DNA from: Hymenobacter pini
Lineage (GTDB): Bacteria > Bacteroidota > Bacteroidia > Cytophagales > Hymenobacteraceae
Assembly: GCF_020421205.1 (NCBI RefSeq)
Contig: NZ_JAIZZH010000001.1
Location: forward strand, 1,401,996-1,465,995
DNA: 64,000 nucleotides
Direction: 5' to 3'
In this document: positions 42,517 through 51,224 of the stretch, piece after piece
How the letters are laid out: each line of letters starts with the position of its first letter
Numbering within the stretch: position 1 is the first letter of the stretch
The notes under the pieces: model-generated
Databases searched by the model: none
What the model was told of the DNA's origin: nothing
What the model saw: the letters and a program-made list of their open reading frames with translations, nothing else
Made by a program: the position numbers and the translations under genes

Positions 42517-43589
42517 CCCTCACGCCCGACGAAATTCTGAAGCAGCTCCAGCAGCGGCAGTTTGCGCCCGTATATTTTCTGCAGGGGGAGGAGCCGTATT
42601 ACATCGACCTGATTACCGATTTGCTGGAGAAGCATGTGCTGCCTGAGCACGAAAAAGGCTTCAACCAGGTGGTGATGTATGGCAAGGACACCGACGTGGC
42701 CGGCATTCTTGGCCAGGCCAAACGCTTCCCCATGATGGCGGAACGCTCGGTGGTGATTGTGAAAGAGGCGCAAGCTGTGGCCGATCTGGAGGCGGAGAAG
42801 TCGTGGCCGTTTCTGGAGGCTTACCTGAAAAACCCGCTGCAAAGCACGGTGCTGGTGTTCTGCTACAAGCACAAAACCCTGGATGCGCGCAAAAAACTGG
42901 GCAAACTGCTGGCCGGCGACAAAAAGGAGTCCGCGCCCGCCGGTACGGTGCTCATGACCAGCAAGAAGCTCTACGACAACCAGGTAGCGCCCTGGATTCA
43001 GCAGTACGTGCGCAGCAAAAACCAGCAGATTACGCCCCAGGCCACCGCCATGCTGGCCGAATACATTGGTACGGAGCTGGGCCGCCTCACCAACGAGGTG
43101 GATAAGATGCTCATCAACCTGCTGCCGGGCCACAGCATTGATGAGGATTTGGTGCAGCGCATGGTGGGCATCAGCAAGGAGTACAACATCTTCGAGCTGC
43201 AGAGTGCCCTGGTGCGCCGCGACGTGCTCAAGGCCAACCGCATCCTGCTCTACTTCGAGGCCAACCCCAAGAACAACCCGCTCATCCCCAACCTGACGCT
43301 GCTGTTCAACTATTTCTCCCGCCTCCTGGTGCTGCACCAGTTACCCAACCCCACGGAGGCCGACTGGCTGAAAATGGGCCTGCGCTTCCCCGTCCAGCGC
43401 AAAGACTACCAGACCGGCCTGAAAGTATTCGACTTCCACCGCACCCGCGACATTGTGCACCTCATCCGCCGCGCCGACGCCCAGAGCAAAGGCATCGACA
43501 GCGGCTCCATGACCGACGGCGAAATCCTGCGGGAACTGATCTGGCTCATCATCCACCCGGTGCCGCTGCACGCGGTGGTGGGGCAGTAG
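42513..43589 (+). CDS. holA: DNA polymerase III delta subunit
   Basis: A 358-aa clamp-loader subunit. The N-terminal PVYFLQGEEPYYIDLITD, the LFNYFSRLLVLH segment near 270 and the overall three-domain AAA-like layout (without Walker motifs) match HolA/DnaX-partner delta proteins, which open the beta clamp. The start is the TTG at 42513, immediately after the CATTCAC repeat. Its neighbour on the other strand is tyrS. Confidence 0.88.
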   Translation: MTLTPDEILKQLQQRQFAPVYFLQGEEPYYIDLITDLLEKHVLPEHEKGFNQVVMYGKDTDVAGILGQAKRFPMMAERSVVIVKEAQAVADLEAEKSWPFLEAYLKNPLQSTVLVFCYKHKTLDARKKLGKLLAGDKKESAPAGTVLMTSKKLYDNQVAPWIQQYVRSKNQQITPQATAMLAEYIGTELGRLTNEVDKMLINLLPGHSIDEDLVQRMVGISKEYNIFELQSALVRRDVLKANRILLYFEANPKNNPLIPNLTLLFNYFSRLLVLHQLPNPTEADWLKMGLRFPVQRKDYQTGLKVFDFHRTRDIVHLIRRADAQSKGIDSGSMTDGEILRELIWLIIHPVPLHAVVGQ

Positions 43590-43595
43590 TAGCCA

Positions 43596-43681
43596 GTAGC
43601 GCGAAGCCTTTGCTTCGCGTACCGTTGCGGGCTTCCGCTATGCATCGTTCCGCCACGCACGAAGCAAATGCTTTGCGCTAC
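43596..43681. repeat. GTAGCGCG palindromic element 1
   Basis: The left arm (43596-43622) begins GTAGCGCGAAGCCTTTGCTT; the right arm (43658-43681), read on the other strand, begins GTAGCGCAAAGCATTTGCTT. Three mismatches. It lies directly after the holA stop. Confidence 0.75.
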
Positions 43682-43690
43682 ATAACTGCT

Positions 43691-43957
43691 ATGTGTCCTG
43701 ACTGCTTCCCGACCGGTATTTCACAATTTTCCTCGTGGTGGGCCTATGAGGCGTTTGAGCAGCAACTGCTTCGCAAGCCGCTGAAGCTGCTGCCCGGTGA
43801 GGTAACGCGTAACCGGTATACCTGTGCGGTATGCGGGGAGGTGTGGGTATTGTCTGAGCCAGACAATGCGTGGCGGGGCTATTTTCTGCCGGAACAGGAG
43901 GCGGAAAAAGCAGAACGCCGACGAACATTCAGCATCTGGCGGCTGATAGGGCCGTAG
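43691..43957 (+). CDS. Small zinc-ribbon protein, unknown
   Basis: An 88-aa protein with CPDC at residues 2-5 and CAVC near residue 47, a likely four-cysteine zinc ribbon. The rest has aromatic-rich segments (WWAYEAFEQQLL and VWVLSEPDNAWRGYF) and a basic tail. ATG 43691 was chosen; a longer frame from 43610 would translate repeat element 1. Its stop codon TAG lies inside repeat element 2. No family was recognised. Confidence 0.55.
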   Translation: MCPDCFPTGISQFSSWWAYEAFEQQLLRKPLKLLPGEVTRNRYTCAVCGEVWVLSEPDNAWRGYFLPEQEAEKAERRRTFSIWRLIGP

Positions 43958-44061
43958 CGCGCAGCTCCGCTTCGCGCACGAGCCGCAGGCGAGTTCCTAC
44001 GCGGACGGAGCGGTACTAGGATACTCGCTCCGCTCGTGCGCGAAGCGGAGCTGCGCGCTAC
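43954..44061. repeat. GTAGCGCG palindromic element 2
   Basis: A perfect 30-base inverted repeat: 43954-43983 pairs with 44032-44061, separated by 48 bases that contain a further smaller palindrome. It begins with the stop codon of the zinc-ribbon gene and ends about 70 bases before the antitoxin gene. Confidence 0.9.
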
Positions 44062-44134
44062 TTTTGAACCGAAAGAAAAATTTCCGCGTTAAACGGAAAA
44101 ATTTCTATATGTTCGCTCCATCAAACCCGCATCT

Positions 44135-44596
44135 ATGGCTACTGCTGCACACCAACCCAAAATAACGGCCGTTATGCCGGCGGCCCTGCGCAAGAAATGG
44201 GCGGCCTGGGGCCGGACCGGGCAGGACGCTTACGCCCTGGTGATGGAAGCTCGCAAGGGCGTGCCGGCCGCTACGGCGTTTGAGGTAGCCGAGGCCTACC
44301 AGCTGCAGGCTCAGGAGCTGGAGGCCATCTATGAGCTGTCTACCAAAACCCTGCGTACGTACTCCCAGGAGAAGAAAAACCTGAGCGCCGCCAGCAGCGA
44401 GAAAACCCTTAAAATCATCAGCCTCTACAACCTGGGGGTGGAAGTATTCGGGGAAGCCGCCGCGTTTTTGCGCTGGCTGGATAAACCGGCCCACGGCCTC
44501 GACCAGGAAATTCCGCTGCGGCTGCTGGAAACCAGCGGGGGCATTGACCTAGTGGCCGAGGAGCTCACGCGCATTGCCTACGGCGACTTATCCTAG
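44135..44596 (+). CDS. Antitoxin Xre/MbcA/ParS of a RES-type toxin-antitoxin system
   Basis: A 153-aa protein. The N-terminal half is a helical Xre-like domain (TAFEVAEAYQLQAQELEAIY) and the C-terminal half has the MbcA/ParS toxin-binding region (YNLGVEVFGEAAAFLRWLDKPAHGLD then RLLETSGGIDLVAEELTRIAYG). It binds and blocks the RES toxin and normally represses its own promoter. The stop is 10 bases before the toxin ATG. Confidence 0.88.
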   Translation: MATAAHQPKITAVMPAALRKKWAAWGRTGQDAYALVMEARKGVPAATAFEVAEAYQLQAQELEAIYELSTKTLRTYSQEKKNLSAASSEKTLKIISLYNLGVEVFGEAAAFLRWLDKPAHGLDQEIPLRLLETSGGIDLVAEELTRIAYGDLS

Positions 44597-44606
44597 GGCC
44601 CCAAGT

Positions 44607-45068
44607 ATGCTGGTGTATCGTATCTGCCTGGCCAAATACGCCGACGACCTGTTTGCCTCCGGCTACCGGGCACGCTGGAATTACAAAGACCAGTTTGTGA
44701 TTTACACGGCCGCCACCCGGGCCCTGGCCTGCCTGGAAAACGTGGTGCACCGCAGCGGGGAAGGCCTCACCGGGCAGTTTCGGGTGCTGGTGATTGATGT
44801 GCCCGACGACCTGCTGGTGGAGGAAATACCGCTGGCCCAACTACCCCGCGACTGGGAACAGGCCAGCCGCTACGCCGTGTGCCAGCCGCTGGGTGCCGAG
44901 TGGTACACGCGCCGCAGCTCGGCCGTGCTGCGGGTGCCCTCGTCCATTGTACCTCAGGAGTTCAACTACGTGCTGCACAGCCGCCACCCCGATTTCAAGC
45001 GCATCCAGATTGTGAGCCGGGAGGAGTTTCGGTTTGATGCACGCATTAAGGCCGATGAGGTAGGGTAA
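44607..45068 (+). CDS. RES-domain toxin
   Basis: A 153-aa toxin. It begins MLVYRICLAKYADDLF, with the RES family's conserved Arg, then NYKDQFVIYTAATRALACLE (with the family Tyr and Glu) and SSAVLRVPSSIVPQEFNYVL containing the Ser. RES toxins degrade NAD+ and arrest growth until the antitoxin is restored. ATG 44607 was chosen over an upstream frame start because it follows the antitoxin stop and gives the normal N-terminus. Confidence 0.88.
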   Translation: MLVYRICLAKYADDLFASGYRARWNYKDQFVIYTAATRALACLENVVHRSGEGLTGQFRVLVIDVPDDLLVEEIPLAQLPRDWEQASRYAVCQPLGAEWYTRRSSAVLRVPSSIVPQEFNYVLHSRHPDFKRIQIVSREEFRFDARIKADEVG

Positions 45069-45070
45069 AT

Positions 45071-45529
45071 ATGATTCAAAAACTGGGCATAATACTATTG
45101 CTGATAGGCCTAACTTCTGCAGACGGCGTAGCACAATCACCACGGAAAGTAACTCGCTTGCGAATAGTTAAAACGGAGTTTTTAGGCTATCGGGAATATG
45201 TTATTACAGATAGCACTATCCGGGTTGAAATACATGATGTAGCAACTACAGATTCGTTGCTGGTAAGAAAACTTACTTCGGTTGAGCGAAATCAATTGTT
45301 GACCTCGCTAGACCAAGTGTACCTGTCTGGTCTTAAGAGTAGTTACCAAGGGAAAAGCACAGACACAGATATGCCTGGTTATACCTTTACTGTAGTGAAA
45401 GGAAGCTTTGTCAAGCAAATCAACTTATATGAGTATCGGCTACGCTGCTTATATGACGTTTCTGTAAAACTGGATGCTTTGCTTCCTGAAGCTTTCCGTC
45501 TGAACTACGCAACAAATACAGCTAAGTAG
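45071..45529 (+). CDS. Secreted protein, unknown
   Basis: A 152-aa protein with a signal peptide (MIQKLGIILLLIGLTSADGV) and a beta-rich mature part. It starts 2 bases after the RES toxin stop, so it could be cotranscribed with it, but it is more AT-rich and shows no toxin features. No family was recognised. Confidence 0.6.
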   Translation: MIQKLGIILLLIGLTSADGVAQSPRKVTRLRIVKTEFLGYREYVITDSTIRVEIHDVATTDSLLVRKLTSVERNQLLTSLDQVYLSGLKSSYQGKSTDTDMPGYTFTVVKGSFVKQINLYEYRLRCLYDVSVKLDALLPEAFRLNYATNTAK

Positions 45530-45535
45530 TTCACT

Positions 45536-48500
45536 GTGCCGCATACCGTTCATCTCTCCCAGCCGCTTCCGGACCTGACGCTGCCTCAGCTACTGCAACT
45601 GGCCCCGCGCAGCTTTGTGCCGGATACGCGCCAGTACCGGGCCGTGACGCCGCTGGAGCTGGCCGTAGCTACTGGGCAGTTTTCGACTGGGTCGGTAGTA
45701 GGAGGAATTGCCGGGCCGGAAGTGGCGGTGAGTCAAAGTGCAACTGGTCTGGCCCTGACTTGCACCTGCACAACTGGCGTAGAGAACGAAGTGTGCGAAA
45801 ACCAGGCACTGACGCTGCTGGCCTTGCTGCACCGGCCGGAGTTGCGGGCGTTTTTCGACGCGGAGCTGCGCGAGCAGAAACTGCGCGCTACGGCTCAGGA
45901 ATACGGATTGGAACAAGCTCCCGACCTGGACGCGCACTTTCAACTGACGTTTGCCAACGGGGCCACACCCGTAATGCCGCGCCGGGCGGATTTACTGCCC
46001 GTGACGCCGGCGTCCAAGCAGGAACTGATGCGCCAGCTGTTGCCCGTCAGGCCGGAGCCGGTAGTGCCAGCAGCGGGCGGGCAGCGGCTGCTGGTACTGG
46101 CCCGGCACCGCTACTACAGCCACCTCACGCTGCATCTGGCGGAGGCCAGCCTCACGGCGGCGGGCAAACCCAAGAATCCGCTGACGCTGCTAAATCCCCT
46201 GGACGGTATCTGGCAGTTGACCAACCCGGCGGAACTGAAGTTCTACACCGGCCTGGCCCGCTTCCAGCACAACTACGAAGAAAACCGCACCCCGGCGGCC
46301 GTGGAGGCTCTGCGGGCGGTGGTGCAGAACCCGTTTCGGCTGCCGGTATTTGCCCACCGCGGCCCCCAGGGCGACAAGCTCACGGCCGCAGCCCTGGTGC
46401 CGGTGCGCCTGCACAGCGCCCGGTTGCAGTTGCGCCTGCAGGTAACCCAGGAAGACGAATTCTACCAGATAACCGGTCAGCTGCTGCTCCACGACCAGGC
46501 CCTGAATCTGGAAGAACTGACCGTGCACTACGACTATTTCGTGGCCCTGCACGACGACCTGTACCTGCTGGATGACCTGGACGTGTGGCGGGTGGTGGAG
46601 TTCTTCAAGAAGCGCAACAATGCGTTGCTGATTCACCAGTCGCAGTTTGCAGAGTTCCGGGAGGACGTGCTTGTGAACCTGGAAAACCGCCTGCAGATTC
46701 ACTACACCTACTTGCGCCCGGCTACCCGGCAGCAGCTAGCGGCCGAAGGCTTCGACGAAGCGCCCGAGCCGGTGCTCTACCTCTCCGATGCCGGGCCCCA
46801 CGTGGAGCTGCTGCCAGTAATGCGCTACGGGGAGCGGGAAATATCGGTGCTGACCAAGCAGCAGCTGCAGGCCACCGACGCCCTGGGCCGGGCCTTCACC
46901 GTGAGTCGCAATGCTCTGGCTGAAGACCGATTGGTGGCGGCGCTGCTCCGGCACTGGCCCGAGCTGGCCGGGCAGCAGACCCCCGATTCCTTTTACCTAG
47001 CCCGGAGCGGGTTTCTGGACGTTGATCGGGTGCTGCCGGCTCTGGCCGACTGGCGGCAGGAGGGCATCCGGGTGCTGGGGTTCAGGCAGCTCAAGGATAA
47101 CCGGCTTAACCCGCACCCGGCCCGGGTGTCGGTGCAGGTGAGCAGTGAAACCAACTGGTTTGATACCCGGCTGGCGGTGCGGTTTGGGAAGCAGCACGCC
47201 ACGCTGCCGCAAATCAGCCAGGCCCTGCGCAACCGCCGCCGCTACGTGGTGCTGGATGATGGCAGCCACGGCGTGCTGCCGCAAGAGTGGCTGGAGAAGT
47301 TTGCCCGCTACTTCGTCGCCGCCGAGCTCATCGACGGCCAGTTGCGCACCCCGCACAGCCAGTTTGCGGCGGTGGAGGAGCTGTACGCGGAGGATGAGCT
47401 GCTGCCCTCGGCCCGGCAGCGGCTGGCCGACACCCGCGCCGCCGTGGCCAATTTCACCGGTATTGCGCCCGTGCCGGTGCCCACCGGTCTGCGCGCCACC
47501 CTGCGCGACTACCAGCAGGAGGGCCTCAACTGGTTGAATTTCCTGGATACGTTCGGCTTCGGCGGCTGCCTGGCCGATGATATGGGCCTGGGCAAGACGC
47601 TGCAGGTGCTGGCCTTCGTGCTGCACCTGCGCGAAACCGGCCGCACCGGGCCCTGTCTGGTGGTGGTGCCCACGTCGCTGGTATTCAACTGGCAGGCCGA
47701 AGCCGCCCGCTTCGCGCCGGGGCTGCGGGTGCTGGTGTGGCACGGCGGTGGCCGCAAGCGTACCCCAGTTGATTTTACTGACTACGACCTGGTGCTGACT
47801 ACCTACGGTACGCTGGTATCGGACCTGCGCCGGCTGAAAGGGCAGGAGTTTGAGTACGTGTTTCTGGATGAGGCCCAAGCCATCAAAAATCCGGCTTCGT
47901 TGCGCTACCGAGCGGCTTGCCAGCTGCGGAGCCGGGGCCGGGTGGTGCTGACGGGCACGCCGCTGGAGAACAATACCTACGATATTTTCGCCCTGCTCTC
48001 GTTTGCCTGTCCGGGGCTGCTAGGCACGCTGCGGCAGTTTCGGGCCCAGTATGCCACGCGCATTGATAAGTTCGGGGATGAACAGAAGGCCCGGGAGCTG
48101 CAGCAGCGCATCCGGCCATTTGTGCTGCGCCGCACCAAGGCCCAGGTAGCCCAAGAGCTGCCCGAAAAGACGGAAATGGTGCTCTACTGCGAGATGCCGC
48201 CCGAGCAGCGCCGCGTGTACGAGGCCTGCCGCCAGGATTTTCGTAACCTGCTGCTGGGCCAGCGCGAAGATGTAATGGCCCGCAACCATGCCTCGGTACT
48301 GCGGGGCCTCACGCGCCTGCGGCAAATCTGCGACTCGCCCGCCCTGCTGCCCGATCTGGAGGATTACGGCTCCACCTCGGCCAAGCTGTCGGTGCTGCTG
48401 GAGGAAATCCAGAACCACGCCCCGGAGCACAAAATCCTGGTGTTCTCGCAATTTGTGGGCATGCTGAACCTAGTGCGGCCCATGCTGGACGCCCACGATA

Positions 48501-48889
48501 TTCCCTACCAGTACCTCACGGGCCAAACCCGGCAGCGCGGGGCCGCCGTGCAGGCATTCCAGCAACGCGACGATGTGCGGGTATTCCTCATCAGCCTGAA
48601 AGCCGGCGGCACCGGCCTCAACCTCACCGGCGCCGACTACGTGTACCTGCTGGACCCCTGGTGGAACCCCGCCGTGGAAAACCAGGCCATCGACCGGGCC
48701 TACCGCATCGGCCAGACCAAGCCCGTAGTGGCCGTGCGCCTCATCTGCCCCGGCACCGTGGAAGAAAAAATCCAGCACCTGCAGCAGTCCAAGCGGGAAC
48801 TGGCCCAGGGCCTCATCCGAACCGATACCGCCCTGCTCAAATCCCTCACGCCCCAGGAGTTGCTGGCGTTGGTGGGTGAGGAAGCGTAA
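45536..48889 (+). CDS. SNF2-family DEAD/DEAH helicase with degenerate SWIM-like segment
   Basis: A 1117-aa protein starting with GTG. The N-terminal 600 residues include an accessory region with CTCTTGVENEVCENQALTLL near residue 78, similar to a SWIM zinc finger but with His replaced. The SNF2 ATPase has Walker A DDMGLGKTLQ near 680, DEAQ box DEAQAIKNPAS near 778, and motif V/VI DPWWNPAVENQAIDRAYRIG near 1040. It remodels protein-DNA or nucleic-acid complexes, probably in transcription or repair. Length is in the family range. Confidence 0.88.
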   Translation: MPHTVHLSQPLPDLTLPQLLQLAPRSFVPDTRQYRAVTPLELAVATGQFSTGSVVGGIAGPEVAVSQSATGLALTCTCTTGVENEVCENQALTLLALLHRPELRAFFDAELREQKLRATAQEYGLEQAPDLDAHFQLTFANGATPVMPRRADLLPVTPASKQELMRQLLPVRPEPVVPAAGGQRLLVLARHRYYSHLTLHLAEASLTAAGKPKNPLTLLNPLDGIWQLTNPAELKFYTGLARFQHNYEENRTPAAVEALRAVVQNPFRLPVFAHRGPQGDKLTAAALVPVRLHSARLQLRLQVTQEDEFYQITGQLLLHDQALNLEELTVHYDYFVALHDDLYLLDDLDVWRVVEFFKKRNNALLIHQSQFAEFREDVLVNLENRLQIHYTYLRPATRQQLAAEGFDEAPEPVLYLSDAGPHVELLPVMRYGEREISVLTKQQLQATDALGRAFTVSRNALAEDRLVAALLRHWPELAGQQTPDSFYLARSGFLDVDRVLPALADWRQEGIRVLGFRQLKDNRLNPHPARVSVQVSSETNWFDTRLAVRFGKQHATLPQISQALRNRRRYVVLDDGSHGVLPQEWLEKFARYFVAAELIDGQLRTPHSQFAAVEELYAEDELLPSARQRLADTRAAVANFTGIAPVPVPTGLRATLRDYQQEGLNWLNFLDTFGFGGCLADDMGLGKTLQVLAFVLHLRETGRTGPCLVVVPTSLVFNWQAEAARFAPGLRVLVWHGGGRKRTPVDFTDYDLVLTTYGTLVSDLRRLKGQEFEYVFLDEAQAIKNPASLRYRAACQLRSRGRVVLTGTPLENNTYDIFALLSFACPGLLGTLRQFRAQYATRIDKFGDEQKARELQQRIRPFVLRRTKAQVAQELPEKTEMVLYCEMPPEQRRVYEACRQDFRNLLLGQREDVMARNHASVLRGLTRLRQICDSPALLPDLEDYGSTSAKLSVLLEEIQNHAPEHKILVFSQFVGMLNLVRPMLDAHDIPYQYLTGQTRQRGAAVQAFQQRDDVRVFLISLKAGGTGLNLTGADYVYLLDPWWNPAVENQAIDRAYRIGQTKPVVAVRLICPGTVEEKIQHLQQSKRELAQGLIRTDTALLKSLTPQELLALVGEEA

Positions 48890-48906
48890 AGGTGAAACCA
48901 TAGCCC

Positions 48907-48934
48907 GTCATTCCGAGCGCAGCCGAGGAATGAC
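48907..48934. repeat. GTCATTCC small palindrome
   Basis: GTCATTCC pairs with GGAATGAC across 12 bases (GAGCGCAGCCGA), a common REP-like form in Bacteroidota genomes. Confidence 0.6.
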
Positions 48935-48991
48935 AGGTGAAACGCTTCCCATAAAAATCCGCAGCTTTACGCTTCCGCAACCAAGCCCGCC

Positions 48992-49279
48992 ATGTTCCAG
49001 ACCTCGCCCGATATGCAAGTCGTTGATATTATCCAGATGTCGCCGAAAGAGGTGTTTATCGTCGGGTATTTGACTGGGGATGCTAAGTCAGGGACCTGGG
49101 AACTGCGGCGCAACGGGGAGGCGGTAGTTACGCTGCAGGCCACTGGCGAGGTGCAGGTGGAAGCCGGCCGCAAAGGCAAGCTGGCCCCGCCCCGGGTAAT
49201 CAGCTGCCAGGGCCAGGTAGATAAAAAACAGTTTGATTTCACCCAGAACGAAGTGACGCTGGCGCGGGTGGAAGCCTAA
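48992..49279 (+). CDS. Small unknown protein
   Basis: A 95-aa beta-rich protein, no signal. Its stop overlaps the end of the convergent hydrolase gene by 4 bases. No family was recognised; it may be a small stress or OB-like protein. Confidence 0.5.
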   Translation: MFQTSPDMQVVDIIQMSPKEVFIVGYLTGDAKSGTWELRRNGEAVVTLQATGEVQVEAGRKGKLAPPRVISCQGQVDKKQFDFTQNEVTLARVEA

Positions 49280-50991
49280 GGCTGTCGGAAAAACTGCAGC
49301 ACTTCCCGGTTAAATACGTCCGGCACTTCCTGCGGGGCGTAGTGCGTGACTCCTTCCAGCAGCCGCAGCTGGCTGTGCGGCAATGTCCGGGCAATAATCT
49401 GCGTGTGTGCCTCCCGAATCACGTCACGCTGCCCGGCCATTACCAACACCGGGGCCTGAATAGTGCTGATTTGCGGCAGGGTGAAATGCGGCTCCTGCAC
49501 CAGCAGCCGGAGCAGCCGGGTTGCGGTGGAGGTAGTGCTTTGGGCCTGAGCCTGCCGGAGCTGGTGCTGAAACCGGGCCAGCACGGCCGGCTCGATGGCT
49601 TCGGGAGTGGGGAAGAGGTTGGCCCCCATAATGACCAGGCGGCCCACGTACTCCGGGTGGTGCAGGGCCAGGCTCAGAGCCGTATTACCTCCGTCGCTCC
49701 AGCCTAAAATGTTCACCTGGCGCAGGTGCAGGGTGTCCAGCAGCAGGCGCACGTCGTCAGCAAACAGCTCGTAGCTGTACTCCTGGGTAGTAAAATCCTG
49801 GCTGCGGCCCTGGCCCCGGGTGTCCAGCGCTATAACGGTGAAGTGCCGGGCCAGCTCGGGAATCTGCAGCTGAAAATCGGCAATGGACTGCCCGTTGCCG
49901 TGCAGCAGGAGCAGCGGTGGGCCCTGCCCGTACCGCTCGTAGTAGAGCTTGCCGCCCCGGGCCTGCAGGTAGCGGCCGGCGGTGGAGTTGCTGCCGTAGT
50001 ACTGCGGATTGGTGAGCGGGGTGGTCGGGTTGCTGAAGAGCATGGATTGCAGGCTGTCCGCCACCACGTAGTTTTCGGGAATATCCTCAGTTGATGCAGT
50101 GGCTACGGGCTCTGGCTCGGTGTGTTTGCCGGCCGCCTGGTAGGTATCAGCAGTCAGATAGATGCTCAGGTAGCCGGGCGTTACTTGCTGCCAGCGGGCC
50201 TGGCTTTTGTCGCGGGTGAATACGCTGTGGCCCGGCAGCGGCACGGCGGCAATGCCGAAAGCTTTGAAGTTGCCTTCCTGTGCTTCGCTCTGCAACCACT
50301 GTACCGTTACGGCTACTTCTTTCAGGCCCTGCAGATACAGGTTGTAAGGCAGCAAATCTACGCGTACCCACCCCCGGGGCTGGGTCACGGTGAAGCGGAT
50401 ATCGGGCTGGGGCAGGGGTTCGGCGGGCCGGCCCTGGCGCACCCGGTACAGCAGCAGCCGGAATGTAACAGACCGGAACCGGTTGAAGGACACGAACAGG
50501 TTCACGTCGCGCAGGCGGCAGTCCGTGGTCAGCGGAATGATGGTGCCCTGCTCTTTGCCCAGCTCGTCACTCACTAAGTCAGGCTCGGTGTAGAGACGGG
50601 CCGTCATGAACGAAGACGCAGCCGTGCGCCCGAATGTGCGGGTGCGCACCTTGCCGGGCCGCACCGTTACGCCCCTGAGTTGCTGGCCCAGCGGCTTCAA
50701 CCGGACAGGGCCCCCGGCCTGCAGCGCCGCCACCGGCACGCGTTGGGTAGCGTAGCCCACGCAGGAAACCAACACGGGCCCGACCACCGAATCAGGCAGC
50801 GCAAACCGGAACCGGCCGGCGCTATCGGCCACCGTCCCGAAGGGCTTACCCGCCACGCCCACTGAGGCAAACGGCACCGGAGCCTGCGTAGCAGCATCTT
50901 GCACGGTGCCCCGCAGCTGGCGGGTTTGGGCGAAAGTAGAGCCGGAAGCCAGTAAGAGTAGAGCTGTAAGAAGAAAGATAACCGGGCGCAT
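49276..50991 (-). CDS. Alpha/beta hydrolase with N-terminal carboxypeptidase-like domain
   Basis: A 571-aa protein using ATG 50991 (MRPVIFLLTALLLLAS), a signal peptide. The next 80 residues form a carboxypeptidase D regulatory-like beta domain (LRGTVQDAATQAPVPFASV). The C-terminal 260 residues are an alpha/beta hydrolase: HGNGQSIADFQLQI, nucleophile elbow GWSDGGNT and a final His near the end (GVTHYAPQE). It is secreted and probably cleaves esters or amides in the periplasm or outside. An upstream start at 51066 lacks signal character. Confidence 0.8.
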   Translation of the reverse strand: MRPVIFLLTALLLLASGSTFAQTRQLRGTVQDAATQAPVPFASVGVAGKPFGTVADSAGRFRFALPDSVVGPVLVSCVGYATQRVPVAALQAGGPVRLKPLGQQLRGVTVRPGKVRTRTFGRTAASSFMTARLYTEPDLVSDELGKEQGTIIPLTTDCRLRDVNLFVSFNRFRSVTFRLLLYRVRQGRPAEPLPQPDIRFTVTQPRGWVRVDLLPYNLYLQGLKEVAVTVQWLQSEAQEGNFKAFGIAAVPLPGHSVFTRDKSQARWQQVTPGYLSIYLTADTYQAAGKHTEPEPVATASTEDIPENYVVADSLQSMLFSNPTTPLTNPQYYGSNSTAGRYLQARGGKLYYERYGQGPPLLLLHGNGQSIADFQLQIPELARHFTVIALDTRGQGRSQDFTTQEYSYELFADDVRLLLDTLHLRQVNILGWSDGGNTALSLALHHPEYVGRLVIMGANLFPTPEAIEPAVLARFQHQLRQAQAQSTTSTATRLLRLLVQEPHFTLPQISTIQAPVLVMAGQRDVIREAHTQIIARTLPHSQLRLLEGVTHYAPQEVPDVFNREVLQFFRQP

Positions 50992-51162
50992 ATAAGGGAA
51001 GGATGTGCTACCGAGAGTAGCCTCCAGCCTGAATCGTTGCGTGCGCCGGGCACATTTCATCTTCATGCATAATGCGCCGACTGGTAGCTGCTACTTAATG
51101 GGGCCACCAGTAGTAAGGCCGCTGCGGGTGCCTCAGCGTGCGGAAGGTTGCCGTGGCAGCCG

Positions 51163-51201
51163 AGCACTCATCCGGTCCGTCATGCAGACCGGACGAGTGC
51201 T
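51163..51201. other. Intergenic hairpin, 15-bp stem
   Basis: AGCACTCATCCGGTC (51163-51177) pairs with GACCGGACGAGTGCT (51187-51201), one mismatch. It follows the sugar-dehydrogenase stop on the minus strand without a T-run. Confidence 0.55.
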
Positions 51202-51224
51202 AAAACTACCATCGTGCGAAGAGC

